Shown in pieces: positions 1 to 8,895 of a stretch of DNA of 35,667 bases (within the stretch, counting starts at the first letter, position 1; each line of letters opens with the position of its first letter). The translations under genes and the position numbers were made by a program. Source of the DNA: Microcoleus sp. TY_ISSM_2_bin.22 (GTDB lineage: Bacteria > Cyanobacteriota > Cyanobacteriia > Cyanobacteriales > Microcoleaceae); NCBI GenBank assembly GCA_025937335.1, contig JAICRN010000001.1:1-35667 (forward strand), written 5' to 3'. Below the pieces are notes generated by a model, which was not told where the DNA came from, searched no databases, and saw nothing but the letters and a program-made list of their open reading frames with translations.

Positions 1-789
1 ACCGGATATTTTTACTCTCAACTCGGAGACGCGATCGACACTATAACCATGGTACGCCAACTAGCCGTCAAATATCAATCCCCTCAAAACAAAGACGAAC
101 AATTAGCTGTTACCGACGGTTTGGGACGACACCCGAACGGCGAACGTTGGGCGGCTGTCGGCTGGATTTACGGCTCCGAAGTGCGATCGATCTATCAAGC
201 CATGTGTGCCATATTTCTAGACAGCCAAACAGCCATGCTTTATGACAGTTACCCCAAGGAAGGAAATTGGGGAAAATATGAAATGGAGGCAGCAGTTAGC
301 GGACTAAAAACCATAGGTTTAAATGTCGCAATAGTGCAGCAACCAGAATCTAGCCTGGAAAAGTGGCGGAGTTTAGCCTCAAAACCGTGGACATTTGACT
401 TAATATTAATTAATTCCAAAGGCTATCCAAAATCATTTCAAGTCGGCAACGGCGACGCTTCAGTTGAAGATATACCAAAACTCCAATTCCCCGCAGCAAT
501 CCACATGATCCACAGTTGGTCAGCAGCAGCGCCAGATGACAAAAACACTGTTGCCGGAAGGTGGCTAGAAAATGGTGCTTACGCATATATTGGCAGTGTC
601 AATGAACCGTTTTTATCTGCATTTATTCCACCTAAATTAATGGTCGATCGCCTGAAGCGAGGGGCACCCTTTTTAATCGCAGCACGCCAGCTAGAATCAC
701 CTCCCTGGAAAGTCGCCACCATCGGCGATCCGCTAATGTCGATCGCCAAACCCAGACCGAAAATCCCGCCCAGTCAACAACCGATGTGA
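1..789 (+). CDS. Uncharacterised protein, 3' part (5' end outside window)
   Basis: The reading frame is open from base 1 to the TGA at 787-789. An in-frame ATG at 49 exists, but the 16 codons before it also read as protein (TGYFYSQLGDAIDT...), so the gene most likely starts upstream and this is its C-terminal 260 or so residues. The text has alternating strand/helix character (YAYIGSVNEPFLSAF, WKVATIGDPLMS) and a late stretch resembling the end of gingipain/caspase-like or TIGR03790-type proteins, which read GAYAY(V/I)GSV.EP. That resemblance is weak and from memory. No membrane segment is visible in the part seen. Function is not known. The 400 bases after it separate it from the CLC gene, so there is no sign of an operon. 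Confidence 0.6.
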   Translation, partial: TGYFYSQLGDAIDTITMVRQLAVKYQSPQNKDEQLAVTDGLGRHPNGERWAAVGWIYGSEVRSIYQAMCAIFLDSQTAMLYDSYPKEGNWGKYEMEAAVSGLKTIGLNVAIVQQPESSLEKWRSLASKPWTFDLILINSKGYPKSFQVGNGDASVEDIPKLQFPAAIHMIHSWSAAAPDDKNTVAGRWLENGAYAYIGSVNEPFLSAFIPPKLMVDRLKRGAPFLIAARQLESPPWKVATIGDPLMSIAKPRPKIPPSQQPM

Positions 790-1189
790 TATTGTGCGCG
801 ATCGATTGGAGATTTGAGATTGGGGATTGGAGATTTGTGATTTTAAGATAAAATCTCGCATCGCCAATTATTTAATCTGAATGTTGTTTTTCACTGAGTT
901 ATATGATATTAACAGTTCGCTGATGCGATCGCCCTAAGCGCCAACACTGTAAATATACTTAATTAGCATTATCCCGAGAGTCTATCTAAGTTTAAATGTA
1001 ACTGAGAATACAATCACGACAAATCTGCTGACTCTCAGAATCGCTGATTCCACCCCAGCCACCAGCCCAAAAAATCTACGCTAAAATACGCCTTAATTAA
1101 CTTGTCAATTCCCGTAAAATCACTCAAAATTAAAAAAAGAAATAAAATGTAATATTTATCTAAGTTCTCACAGAAGAATTAACCGCTAA
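790..1189. other. Intergenic, mostly featureless
   Basis: This is an AT-rich gap before the CLC gene. The 13-base unit GATTGGAGATTTG occurs twice exactly (804-816 and 825-837), a diverged relative of the heptamer repeats found elsewhere in the window. No tRNA, coding frame or clear promoter was recognised. Confidence 0.5.
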
Positions 1190-2776
1190 ATGAGAGTCAC
1201 CCCTCCTGTGGATCTGCCGCCACCCGGGCCAACCGCAGCAACTCCCCAAGCCTCCCGCCTAAGCCCGCTATTCAACCGCCTGCACCCGAGCCCAGAAACC
1301 CTCCTGCTGATCCTCTCCCTAGTCATCGGGGGAGTTACGGGCGCAGGCGTCGTCACCTTTCACTATCTCATCCACTTCATCCACAGCCTGATGCTGGAAG
1401 ACTTCATGGGGGCGATCGCCTCCAAAGGCTCTTGGACGCTAGCCTGCATTCCCACCCTCGGCGGAGTCGTCATCGGGCTGATGCGGTGGCGGTTTCGGGA
1501 CTTTGGCCCGAATATGTCTTCCTTAATTGCAGCCACCCGCGGCCTGCAAGAACTCTCTCCTCTCAAGCCGATCACCAAAATGATGGCAGCCTCAGTTTCC
1601 CTCGGCACCGGTGCCTCCCTCGGCCCGGAAGCCCCCAGCGTCGAAATCGGCGCCAACTTCGGAATGCTGCTGGCTCAAGTCTTGCAGCTCTCCCCAGAAC
1701 GGCAGCGCTTGCTCCTGGGCGCGGGAGCAGCAGCAGGCTTATCCGCTGGGTTTAACTCTCCCATCGCCGGAGTCTTCTTTGCCTTAGAAGTCGTGCTCGG
1801 CAGCACCTTCGCCACTTCGTCAGTCAGCGTTGTCTTGCTCTCCGCCGTAGTTTCGGCGCTGATCGCTCAAATCTGCTTGGGAGCTCAGCCGGCCTTTGCT
1901 TTGCCGGTTTACGATGTCCGCAGCCCCCTAGAACTTCCTCTGTACATGGGATTGGGACTTTTGGCGAGCGGAGTCTCCCTAGCTTACACGGAAGCAATTC
2001 AATTTGCCGATCGCTGTTTTCAAGGAAAAATCCGAGGATTTGCTTGGCTCGGACGAGTGCCCCGGCCGCTTCAGCCCATCATCGGCGGGGCCTGCGTCGG
2101 CTTAGTCGCCCTGCAATTTCCTCAAATTTTGGGTGTCGGCTACGAAACAGTCCAAGCAATGCTCCAAGATGTTAAATTTTCCTTGCCTTTGCTGCTGCTG
2201 CTGCTGTTTGTCAAACTGGCGATGACAGCAATCAGCCTCGGCAGTGGTTTAGTGGGCGGTATATTCGCTCCGGCGATGTTTTTGGGAGCTTCCCTGGGTT
2301 CGGCTTACGGCCTGTTTTTGGAAATGCTGCCGGCAATGAGCCATCGAGTCGCCGGCCCTCCCGCCTACGCAATGGTGGGAATGGCCGCCGTGCTCGCCGG
2401 CAGCGCCAGAGCACCGCTGACAGCCATCCTATTGATGTTTGAATTGACTAGAGATTACCGGATTGTTTTGCCTTTGATGGCAGCAGTCGGATTGAGCGTT
2501 TGGCTGGTGGAGTGTGTCAACCGCCGATCTGCAGCCCACAGCCTCAACCTTCAGCAAATGGGGGTAGACGTGGCTCTCAATACACCGATCAAAGCCAGAG
2601 AACAGTTGCAGGATTGGGAAGACGCTCTGGGCGATCGCATCGTCACAGAGTTGATTTCTTGCCAACTTCCCGCCGACGGCGAACACAGTATCGATCGACC
2701 AGAATCCACCGACGCCCCAGCGCTAGCCCTGGTTAATGCACATTACTCCGAAAAAGTCAACTCTAATAAAGAATAA
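1190..2776 (+). CDS. CLC-family chloride channel/transporter
   Basis: Integral membrane anion transporter of the CLC family, 528 residues with about ten or more hydrophobic helices and no C-terminal CBS domains. Family signatures are visible: GPEAPSVEIG (residues 145-154), the selectivity-loop motif with gating glutamate E147; GLVGGIFAPAMFLGASLG, the helix N region; and GSARAPLTAILLMFELT near the last helices. At the position of the internal proton glutamate of E. coli CLC-ec1 (second E of IIEEM) this protein reads ALEVV, so E200 aligns with E202 and V201 replaces E203. The helix D loop lacks the GSGIP serine motif and reads TRGLQE instead. It stands alone, with no operon partner. The family call is secure; channel versus exchanger is open. 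Confidence 0.93.
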   Translation: MRVTPPVDLPPPGPTAATPQASRLSPLFNRLHPSPETLLLILSLVIGGVTGAGVVTFHYLIHFIHSLMLEDFMGAIASKGSWTLACIPTLGGVVIGLMRWRFRDFGPNMSSLIAATRGLQELSPLKPITKMMAASVSLGTGASLGPEAPSVEIGANFGMLLAQVLQLSPERQRLLLGAGAAAGLSAGFNSPIAGVFFALEVVLGSTFATSSVSVVLLSAVVSALIAQICLGAQPAFALPVYDVRSPLELPLYMGLGLLASGVSLAYTEAIQFADRCFQGKIRGFAWLGRVPRPLQPIIGGACVGLVALQFPQILGVGYETVQAMLQDVKFSLPLLLLLLFVKLAMTAISLGSGLVGGIFAPAMFLGASLGSAYGLFLEMLPAMSHRVAGPPAYAMVGMAAVLAGSARAPLTAILLMFELTRDYRIVLPLMAAVGLSVWLVECVNRRSAAHSLNLQQMGVDVALNTPIKAREQLQDWEDALGDRIVTELISCQLPADGEHSIDRPESTDAPALALVNAHYSEKVNSNKE

Positions 2777-2934
2777 AAAACTCCGTGACAGCAGAAACAG
2801 ACAAAGAACGGGAGAATTTATAATTCTTCCCTCTTCCCTCTGCGTCAAGAGCGCCCTCTGCGGTTAATTCCTCTTCCTTCAAATTTCAGCTAAAATAACC
2901 AAATATTATTAACAATAGGCAGAGAGGGGCTTCG

Positions 2935-3414
2935 GTGGCAGGAAACGAGGCAACTGCAAAAAACAAAAGTCAAAAAATACCTGGAAAAACCCCCTTGGGT
3001 TCCAGTCATTACAGCTTGTTAGGGCTGCATCCTTCAGCCTCAGCGATCGAAATTCGGCGATCGTACCGGGAACTTAGCAAACTCTACCATCCCGATACCA
3101 CCGACCTGCCGCCTGCAGTCGCTACCGCCAAATTTCAGCAGCTCAACAACGCCTACGCCACCCTCAGCAACCCAGAACGTCGCCTCGCCTACGACCTCAA
3201 AATAGGCTATTCTCGTCTGAACGTGATTGGGCCGCCCCCAGGCTTCAATACTCCGGTTTCGGGTTCGGGCGAAAAAACTTCCAAATCCGCTTACCTAGAC
3301 CCCACGGATCGACCTCTTTCCCCTGGAGAACTGTTCGCCCTGTCGATCATGGGAGCTAGCTTAATCGGATGTTTGGTACTGGCGATCGCGATCGGCTTAA
3401 TTCGTGGCAATTAA
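2935..3414 (+). CDS. J-domain (DnaJ-like) protein with C-terminal membrane anchor
   Basis: 159 residues. Residues about 24-92 form a J domain: HYSLLGLHPSAS opening, then helix II, the diagnostic HPD tripeptide in KLYHPDTTD, and an FQQLNNAYATLSNPERRLAYD ending. J domains recruit and stimulate Hsp70 (DnaK). No G/F, zinc-finger or substrate-binding domain follows. A linker leads to one transmembrane helix near the C-terminus (about residues 134-155, ending IGLIRGN), so it is probably a membrane-tethered J-protein. The start is GTG at 2935, preceded by the purine-rich AGAGAGGGG. The next gene follows 69 bases later across a heptamer-repeat spacer, so co-transcription is possible. Confidence 0.85.
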   Translation: MAGNEATAKNKSQKIPGKTPLGSSHYSLLGLHPSASAIEIRRSYRELSKLYHPDTTDLPPAVATAKFQQLNNAYATLSNPERRLAYDLKIGYSRLNVIGPPPGFNTPVSGSGEKTSKSAYLDPTDRPLSPGELFALSIMGASLIGCLVLAIAIGLIRGN

Positions 3415-3426
3415 ACCCTCAAATCC

Positions 3427-3480
3427 CAAATCCCCAATCCCAAGCCTAAAATCCCCAATCTAAAATCTAAAATCTAACAT
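3427..3480. repeat. Heptamer tract (ATCTAAA/AATCCCC type)
   Basis: The spacer between the J-domain gene and the DUF3143-like gene is built almost wholly of 7-base units such as AATCTAA and AATCCCA in tandem. It belongs to the same family as 3761-3818, 3918-3945, 32206-32450 and 35567-35633. This resembles the short tandemly repeated sequences known from filamentous cyanobacteria. Confidence 0.8.
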
Positions 3481-3483
3481 CCC

Positions 3484-3756
3484 ATGACCCTTCCTTCCGC
3501 TGACACTCCTTTGTACAACCATCCACTCCCCGAAATCGAGCAGTGGCTCAAAAGCCGCGGCTGCCAGCAAGACCGGCGAGAACTCCACTGCTGGCAGATC
3601 GAGCAACTTACATGGAAAGCAGAACTCTCCCTCGATATCGACCAACTCACTGTCCGCTACATCGAGGCCGGAGCCGACGGCCAAGACATTCAGCGAGCAT
3701 TCAAATACTCTCTCTCACGTCAGGACATTGAAGCTGCTGTTTTCTCTGGACCCTAA
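3484..3756 (+). CDS. DUF3143-like small protein
   Basis: 90 residues, soluble and acidic, with no membrane segment. The opening LPSADTPLYNHPLPEIEQWL and the later LHCWQIEQLTWKAELSLDIDQLTVRYIEAG match my memory of the DUF3143 family, found across cyanobacteria next to J-domain genes. The ATG at 3484 follows the heptamer tract directly, with no strong ribosome site. The role is unknown; the J-domain gene upstream hints at a linked function. The family name is recalled, not searched. Confidence 0.8.
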   Translation: MTLPSADTPLYNHPLPEIEQWLKSRGCQQDRRELHCWQIEQLTWKAELSLDIDQLTVRYIEAGADGQDIQRAFKYSLSRQDIEAAVFSGP

Positions 3757-3760
3757 TTAT

Positions 3761-3818
3761 TAGATTTTAGATTTAAGATTTTCAATTTTAGAGTTGTCCT
3801 CCAATCTAAAATCTAAAA
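3761..3818. repeat. Heptamer tract downstream of the DUF3143-like gene
   Basis: The sequence contains TTAGATTTTAGATTTAAGATTTT and then, about 25 bases on, the complementary orientation AATCTAAAATCTAAAAT. The two inverted heptamer runs could pair as a long A/T hairpin 3' of the gene. It may act as a weak terminator, but it is first of all a repeat. Confidence 0.65.
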
Positions 3819-3917
3819 TAGTTATCTTGAGCAAGACATGAGTGAAAGTAGTATTAGATTTTAGATGGGAAATCAAGGTCAGAATCGACACCTAATTGGA
3901 AACTGAACAATTAACCC

Positions 3918-3945
3918 AAAATCTAAAATCTAAAATCTAAAATCG
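3918..3945. repeat. Heptamer tract at the 3' end of uppS
   Basis: Four tandem copies of AATCTAA-type units abut the uppS stop codon. This is the same family as the other heptamer tracts in the window. Confidence 0.75.
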
Positions 3946-4692
3946 TTAAACTTTGCCAAATCGGCGGTTACGTTGCTGATAAGTAGACAAAGCGCGGTGA
4001 AACTCCGATCGATCGAAATCCGGCCACAGCGTCTCAGTAATATAAATTTCCGAATAAGCCATTTGCCATAGTAAAAAATTGCTCAACCGCATTTCCCCGC
4101 TCGTCCGGATCAGCAAATCCGGGTCACAAACATCAGCAGTATACAAATAGCGTTTAAATAAAACCTCATCAATCTCCTCCGGCTGCAACTTGCCCTCTTT
4201 CACCTGAGTGGCGATCGCCCGACAAGCTTGCACGATCTCCTGACGCCCCCCGTAATTCGTCGCCACCGTAAACAGAATCCCCTGATTGTGCTGAGTGGCC
4301 GTCACAGAACGCTCGATTTCCGCCTGCAAAGACTTCGGCAAAGCCTGCAAATTCCCCATAAATTGAATTTGCACGTCCTCGTCCACCATCTCCCGCAATT
4401 CTTGCCGCAGCTTACCCTCAAACAAACTCATCAAAAAATCCACCTCCCCGGTCGGCCGCCCCCAATTCTCCGTCGAAAAAGCATAAGCCGTTAAAGCTGG
4501 AATCCCCCAATCTTTGCAGCAGCGCAGCAGTTCCTTGAGAGTGCTAGCTCCTCGGCGGTGTCCCGCAATCCGCGGCAATCCCTTATTCTTAGCCCAGCGC
4601 CCGTTCCCGTCCATAATCACTGCTATGTGCTTAGGCAGTAGTTCTTGTTGCAGATCCTCCGGCAACTTTTCCAAGCAAATTCCTTGACTCAT
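3946..4692 (-). CDS. uppS: Isoprenyl transferase (di-trans,poly-cis-undecaprenyl diphosphate synthase)
   Basis: 248 residues, the normal length for cis-prenyltransferases. It adds isopentenyl diphosphate units to farnesyl diphosphate to build the C55 lipid carrier used in peptidoglycan and glycan export. Visible signatures are the P-loop-like [20 protein letters not shown] (catalytic D28), GHRRGA, the [13 protein letters not shown] motif and the C-terminal [19 protein letters not shown] with its substrate-binding RTSGE.R.S motif. Its ATG lies inside the 3' end of cdaA (overlap 4689-4692, ATGA type), so it is almost certainly translated from the same message. The final residues NRRFGKV are typical of the family. 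Confidence 0.96.
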   Translation of the reverse strand: MSQGICLEKLPEDLQQELLPKHIAVIMDGNGRWAKNKGLPRIAGHRRGASTLKELLRCCKDWGIPALTAYAFSTENWGRPTGEVDFLMSLFEGKLRQELREMVDEDVQIQFMGNLQALPKSLQAEIERSVTATQHNQGILFTVATNYGGRQEIVQACRAIATQVKEGKLQPEEIDEVLFKRYLYTADVCDPDLLIRTSGEMRLSNFLLWQMAYSEIYITETLWPDFDRSEFHRALSTYQQRNRRFGKV

Positions 4693-5603
4693 GGTTTCTC
4701 CCGATTACCCGATCGGCGCATTATCCGCTTTAACAGTGTCACTCCCTTCAATCCTATCTGGCGTCCGAGATTGCCGATCGGAATTGGAGCCACAACTCTT
4801 TCTCCCTCCGACGGAAACAGCTTTGCTTCCAGCAATTCCTTAAGTTTGCTGCTAGTCAAAGGTCGATTTAAAGTTCCCATCTGCGCTAGAGAAATAGAAC
4901 CTGTTTCCTCGGACACCACCACGCAGAGGCAAGCTTGCACCCGTTCCGTAATCCCCATCGCTGCCCGGTGGCGAGTTCCCAACTGCCGCGACGCGCTGCG
5001 ATCGGACAAAGGCAAAATTACCCCCGCCGACACGATCCGGGAAGCTCGAATCAAAACAGCTCCGTCGTGCAGCAAAGTTTGCGGCTGAAAGATAGTCTGC
5101 AACAATTCTTTAGAAACTTCTGCATTTAGCTTCACTCCCGGGACTGAAAAATCCCGATCGTCGATCGGAGAATCTGTTTCTACAATTAATAAAGCGCCCG
5201 TGCGGTTTTGCGAAAGTTCTTTTACTGCGTCCACAATTTCATCTATAACGCTGTCCGGTTCGGGAGTTGGTCGGCGATCCCGTCCAAACAATTGTATAAT
5301 TTCCCCCCGACCCAATTGTTCCAGAAATCGGCGAAACTCCGACTGCAATATTACCGCCATTGCCACAGCCGAACCCGTCACCAAGCTGTTGAGGGCAACG
5401 TGCAACAGTTTCAATCCAGCCCAGTTGCTCACCGCCGCCGCCAGCATCAAAATGATAAATCCCCTTACCATCCACAGCGTCCGGCGCTCCCCAACAATGA
5501 CGAGCACCAAATACGCAAGCGCAAAAACCAGTCCAATATCGAGCCCTTGAATCAATAAGGACTGAACGAGGCCAATGTCATAGCCAGATTGTTGATTGTT
5601 CAT
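4689..5603 (-). CDS. cdaA: Diadenylate cyclase, CdaA type
   Basis: 304 residues. Makes c-di-AMP from two ATP. There are about three hydrophobic helices in residues 14-85, followed by the membrane-proximal [13 protein letters not shown]. The DAC catalytic domain spans about 115-255 with DGA at 180-182 ([10 protein letters not shown]) and RHR at 211-213 ([11 protein letters not shown]), both essential in this family. It overlaps uppS by 4 bases and follows lysA after a 227-base gap; this order is familiar in cyanobacteria. In known systems c-di-AMP governs potassium and osmolyte uptake and cell-wall stress. The start ATG (5601-5603) lies inside a perfect 13-base inverted repeat, so initiation may be controlled by RNA structure. 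Confidence 0.95.
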   Translation of the reverse strand: MNNQQSGYDIGLVQSLLIQGLDIGLVFALAYLVLVIVGERRTLWMVRGFIILMLAAAVSNWAGLKLLHVALNSLVTGSAVAMAVILQSEFRRFLEQLGRGEIIQLFGRDRRPTPEPDSVIDEIVDAVKELSQNRTGALLIVETDSPIDDRDFSVPGVKLNAEVSKELLQTIFQPQTLLHDGAVLIRASRIVSAGVILPLSDRSASRQLGTRHRAAMGITERVQACLCVVVSEETGSISLAQMGTLNRPLTSSKLKELLEAKLFPSEGERVVAPIPIGNLGRQIGLKGVTLLKRIMRRSGNREKP

Positions 5604-5670
5604 GGTTCATCGAACGCTACCGCCTGTGAACCGCGAACCGTGATGCACTCGAACCCGTGAACCATGAACA
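5597..5670 (-). promoter_or_regulatory. Inverted repeat covering the cdaA start codon
   Basis: TGTTCATGGTTCA (5597-5609) and TGAACCATGAACA (5658-5670) are perfect 13-base inverted copies with a 48-base loop. In the message the hairpin would contain the cdaA AUG and its first codons. The loop itself holds repeated GGTTC(A/G)CGG units, so the structure may have arisen from a repeat family. Confidence 0.55.
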
Positions 5671-5749
5671 GTTGTTATAAGGAATACGCTGAAAATCCCC
5701 GCGTTTTTAGACCGGGTAGTGTCAATCCAATCGCGTCACTGAACAAGGC

Positions 5750-5810
5750 AAAAGTTAAAAGTCAAAGAGCAATCACTGAGTAAACATCGATGGTCTTTCT
5801 TTTAACTTTT
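5750..5810. terminator. A/T-rich hairpin 3' of lysA
   Basis: AAAAGTTAAAAG (5750-5761) pairs perfectly with CTTTTAACTTTT (5799-5810), and the right arm continues as further AACTTTT units. It lies 20-80 bases past the lysA stop. The stem is almost pure A/T, so a terminator role is weak; it may equally be another tandem-repeat tract. Confidence 0.35.
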
Positions 5811-5830
5811 AACTTTTAACTTCTCAGTTT

Positions 5831-7249
5831 TTACTTTTGAACTCCGAGCCGTTCAGGAAGGCGGTCAAGCCTCAGCAAATCCTGGTAAGTTTCCCGCTGT
5901 ATAATCGTGTTAACTTCCCCATTTCTCACTAAAACCGCTGCCGGTCGAGGTACTCGGTTGTAGTTAGAAGCCATGCTGTAATTGTATGCCCCTGTAGCCG
6001 TAACCGCGAGGACATCTCCGGCCTGACACTCTGGCAATTTGGCATCTTTAATCAGAACATCGCCTGACTCGCAGTGTTTCCCAGCAATTGTCACTGTTTC
6101 GGTTAAGGGAGCAGACATTTTACCGGCTGCGAGGACTCGATAAACTGATTGATAGGTAATAGGACGCGGATTGTCGGACATCCCTCCATCTACAGCTAAA
6201 TACGTCCGCATTCCCGGAATGACTTTTTGAGAGCCAACGGTATAAGCAGTGACGCAGGCTGTACCGACGAGCGATCGACCCGGTTCGCAAAGCAACTTAG
6301 GCAGGGGCAATTGCTGCCGCTCGCAAGCTGCTACCACTGCGGAGCAAATTGTACGAGCCCAATCTTCAATGCTAGGAGGATCGTCCGCTTCAGTATAGCG
6401 AATGCCCAACCCACCGCCAATATTAATTTCTGTCGCAGGCAGACCATAACTCTGTGCTTTAGTCAAGGCCTGAACAATGACTTCGGCTAAATCGTCATGG
6501 GGTTGCAGTTCAAAAATCTGAGATCCTATGTGAGCGTGCACTCCCACGCAAAATAAGGACGGCTGTTGGCTGATGAAAGTAAATACTCGATCGAGCGAGT
6601 TGGGATCGAAGCCAAATTTACTGTCGATTTGACCCGTCTGAATGTACTCGTGGGTGTGACACTCAATTCCAGGAGTAAACCGCACCATAACTCGTGTCGG
6701 CCCACCTGTGAGGCTGCTGACACCCGATGCTCCCAACTCTGCTAGAGTCTCTAAATCCCGCCAATTGTCGGCTACGGTAATGCAGCCGTTTTCGACAGCT
6801 AGCTGCAGTTCCTCGCGGGACTTGTTGTTACCGTGGAAGTAGATTTTGTCGGGACTGACGCCGGCTTGCAGTGCAGTGTGGATTTCCCCGGCGGATACGA
6901 CATCTATGCCTAAACCTTCGGAAGCTGCGATCGCGCAAACTGCCAAACAACTCCAAGCTTTAGAAGCATAGAGCACTTGAGATTCGCCCGGATAGTAACG
7001 CCCGAAAGCATCCCGGTACTGGGTGCAAGCCGCCCGCAGCGTTTCTTCGTCTAAAATGTATAACGGCGAGCCAAATTGCTCCACCAAGGCTGTTACCTCG
7101 CAGCCTCCGATTTCCAACCGATCGCTGCTGTTAACACTGGCTGTCAGCGGTAACAGTTCTTGATTTGGCGATCGATTTTGCAGGGCCGGCTTCGACTCAG
7201 ACAGATACTTAAGTCCCGATTCGACCCCGAAAGATTGAGTTGATACCAT
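5831..7249 (-). CDS. lysA: Diaminopimelate decarboxylase
   Basis: 472 residues. PLP enzyme that decarboxylates meso-diaminopimelate to L-lysine, the last step of lysine synthesis. The alanine-racemase-like barrel carries the PLP lysine in VLYASKAWS (K97), HAHIGSQ, the phosphate-binding GGGLGIRY, and then CEPGRSLVG. The C-terminal beta domain carries HCESGDVL with its active-site cysteine, and a YNYSMASNYN-type tail. The first 45 residues before the family core are a low-complexity extension common in cyanobacterial versions. The start is ATG at 7249. It heads a minus-strand block with cdaA and uppS; cell-wall precursor supply is the shared theme. Confidence 0.96.
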   Translation of the reverse strand: MVSTQSFGVESGLKYLSESKPALQNRSPNQELLPLTASVNSSDRLEIGGCEVTALVEQFGSPLYILDEETLRAACTQYRDAFGRYYPGESQVLYASKAWSCLAVCAIAASEGLGIDVVSAGEIHTALQAGVSPDKIYFHGNNKSREELQLAVENGCITVADNWRDLETLAELGASGVSSLTGGPTRVMVRFTPGIECHTHEYIQTGQIDSKFGFDPNSLDRVFTFISQQPSLFCVGVHAHIGSQIFELQPHDDLAEVIVQALTKAQSYGLPATEINIGGGLGIRYTEADDPPSIEDWARTICSAVVAACERQQLPLPKLLCEPGRSLVGTACVTAYTVGSQKVIPGMRTYLAVDGGMSDNPRPITYQSVYRVLAAGKMSAPLTETVTIAGKHCESGDVLIKDAKLPECQAGDVLAVTATGAYNYSMASNYNRVPRPAAVLVRNGEVNTIIQRETYQDLLRLDRLPERLGVQK

Positions 7250-7276
7250 CGCGCAATAACTATCCTAGGTTATTAG

Positions 7277-7332
7277 TCAGCAGTCATTAATCAGCAGTCA
7301 GCAGTCGGCAGTCATTAATCAGCAGTCATTGG
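7277..7332. repeat. Tandem TCAGCAGTCATTAA-type repeats
   Basis: In the divergent lysA-rimI spacer the unit GTCATTAATCAGCAGTC occurs twice, with extra CAGCAGTC and CGGCAGTC units between. It is a short tandem repeat of the kind common in filamentous cyanobacterial intergenic DNA. It may overlap the lysA promoter. Confidence 0.7.
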
Positions 7333-7407
7333 TCGTTGGCAGTAGACTAATGTCTGGAGACTTGTGAGTCATGACTCAAAACTAGCAACAAACAGCTAAT
7401 CGCTACT

Positions 7408-8112
7408 GTGTTTTCCAGTGTACAATTTACAGCCGTGCGTTTTCTACAAATTAAACATCTCGCCGCCGAAGACCTCAACAGTGCAGTCGAACTCGATCGC
7501 CTCTGTTTTGGCGGACTTTGGACGATCGAAGGCTATAGGCGCGAGTTAGGCAGTCCTAACAGCGATTTACTGGGTTTGTGGGCATCGGAAACCGAGGTCG
7601 GCAAATCAGAAAGATTCGACAGCGAACTCGAGTCGATCGAACCCAACAGCATTCTCAACTCAAAACCGCTCAGTGTTGAGAGTTCCTCGCCAGCAACTCC
7701 CAACTCAAAACTTACCCCAACTCTCATCGGTTTGGGTTGTCTGTGGGCAATTTTAGAAGAAGCTCATATTACAATTTTGGCAATTCAGCCTCGCTTTCAA
7801 GGTCAGGGTTTAGGACAAGCTCTGCTTTGGGCTTTACTAAAAAAGGCTCACTACAGACAATTAGAACGGGCAACCTTAGAAGTGCGTGAATCTAATTTAG
7901 CCGGCGTGTCTCTGTACAAAAAATTTGGTTTTAAAGAGGCTGGACGGCGGAAACGTTACTACGAAGATACCGGAGAAGATGCTCTGGTAATGTGGCGCAG
8001 CGGCCTAGAGAAACCAGAATTTCAGCAATATTTGGCGGTTGAGAAAGTGCAAATTTGCGATCGGCTGCATCAGAAAAACTGGCATTTGGCGATCGATATT
8101 TTTGATTTTTGA
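7408..8112 (+). CDS. rimI: GNAT acetyltransferase, ribosomal-protein-S18-alanine type
   Basis: 234 residues. GNAT N-acetyltransferases of the RimI type acetylate the N-terminal alanine of ribosomal protein S18. Visible are ELDRLCFGGLWT at the start of the fold, the acetyl-CoA-binding loop in IQPRFQGQGLGQALL, and the C-terminal EVRESNLAGVSLYKKFGF....RYYEDTGEDALVM. Between the first strands there is a Ser/Pro/Glu-rich insertion of about 45 residues (roughly 63-107) that looks disordered and is unusual for RimI. The GTG at 7408 gives the longest form; a GTG at 7435 (VRFLQIKHL) fits the family N-terminus better. A short extra tail follows the GNAT core. Confidence 0.82.
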   Translation: MFSSVQFTAVRFLQIKHLAAEDLNSAVELDRLCFGGLWTIEGYRRELGSPNSDLLGLWASETEVGKSERFDSELESIEPNSILNSKPLSVESSSPATPNSKLTPTLIGLGCLWAILEEAHITILAIQPRFQGQGLGQALLWALLKKAHYRQLERATLEVRESNLAGVSLYKKFGFKEAGRRKRYYEDTGEDALVMWRSGLEKPEFQQYLAVEKVQICDRLHQKNWHLAIDIFDF

Positions 8113-8184
8113 GTGTAATTTGTTGCGTATTTAACTTGCATTTACAAATAATTGGTTACTCGATATCAATTTAGTTCAAAATCC

Positions 8185-8895
8185 TCATATGGAATCAACC
8201 TCAGCTCTTGACGAAACATCTGCCTGCCCGGCCATACTTACGGCTTTGCTTCGCGCTTCTATAATTTTACCGATCTCGCGCCCCAAGCTTGGTTGACGTT
8301 CAATCGTCGTATTCACAGCATCTGAGTAAATAACAAGAACTTGCAAATCGTCAACGGCGACGATTGATACCGGACTCGGTTCCCCACTAAACAGTGCCAT
8401 CTCGCCAAAAAACTCACCACTCAAGATAGTCATTACCTCCAACTCCATGCCAAACTTGTTTGTGACTGTGACCTTAGCCTGACCCGCAATGATAATGTAC
8501 AAAGCATTACCAGGCTCGCCCTGCCGGATGACTTTCTCTCCCGCACCAAATTTCTGCAAAATAGTTCCTTTAGTTAAGTCATCCAAATTTTTGGGTTCTC
8601 TAGCTAAATGCATAAATCCGGGAATTGAGTGCAAGCTTTGGGCTAACTTACTTGAAGCGCTATCTGCCTTGTCCCCAGGTTCTACAGCATATTCATATCG
8701 GTAGCGATATAGCGTCAGGTTGTTTCGCTGCGCTGCGTACCAGACTCGCGTCATAAATCGATCGAGTATCTGCTCCACATCGTCCCAGTTTTCGATAAAA
8801 AACTCCACCTCATAAATAATTGCAGTCTCATCATAGGATGTGGTTTTGATTTCTGGTTCGGGTTCCGCTAATATTCCTTGCGCCAAAAGCTTAAA
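8185..8895 (-). pseudogene. Truncated MscS channel C-terminus with cyclic-nucleotide-binding domain
   Basis: The frame opens right after the TAA that ends the cyclase piece (8896-8898), in the same frame. It begins FKLL and then ILAEPEPEI....YEVEFFI...DVEQILDRFMTRVWYAAQR, which is the C-terminal alpha/beta region of MscS channels. Residues about 105-215 form a cNMP-binding domain: LQKFGAGEKVIRQGEPG, ALYIIIAGQAKV, GEFFGEMALFSGEP. The pore helices and beta domain of MscS are absent, so this cannot be a channel alone. The usual phosphate-cassette arginine (PRxA) reads PSPVS. The only available start is TTG at 8886. Most likely a 5'-deleted remnant; expression as a soluble CNBD protein cannot be excluded. 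Confidence 0.7.

Noticed and set aside
1363-1755. Open frames overlapping the CLC gene on both strands
   Set aside because: They lie wholly inside a gene with strong family motifs, and their translations are Arg/Pro/Ser-rich without domain character.
4228-5558. Plus-strand frames across uppS and cdaA
   Set aside because: They are shadows of two well-conserved minus-strand genes; no start signals or motifs.
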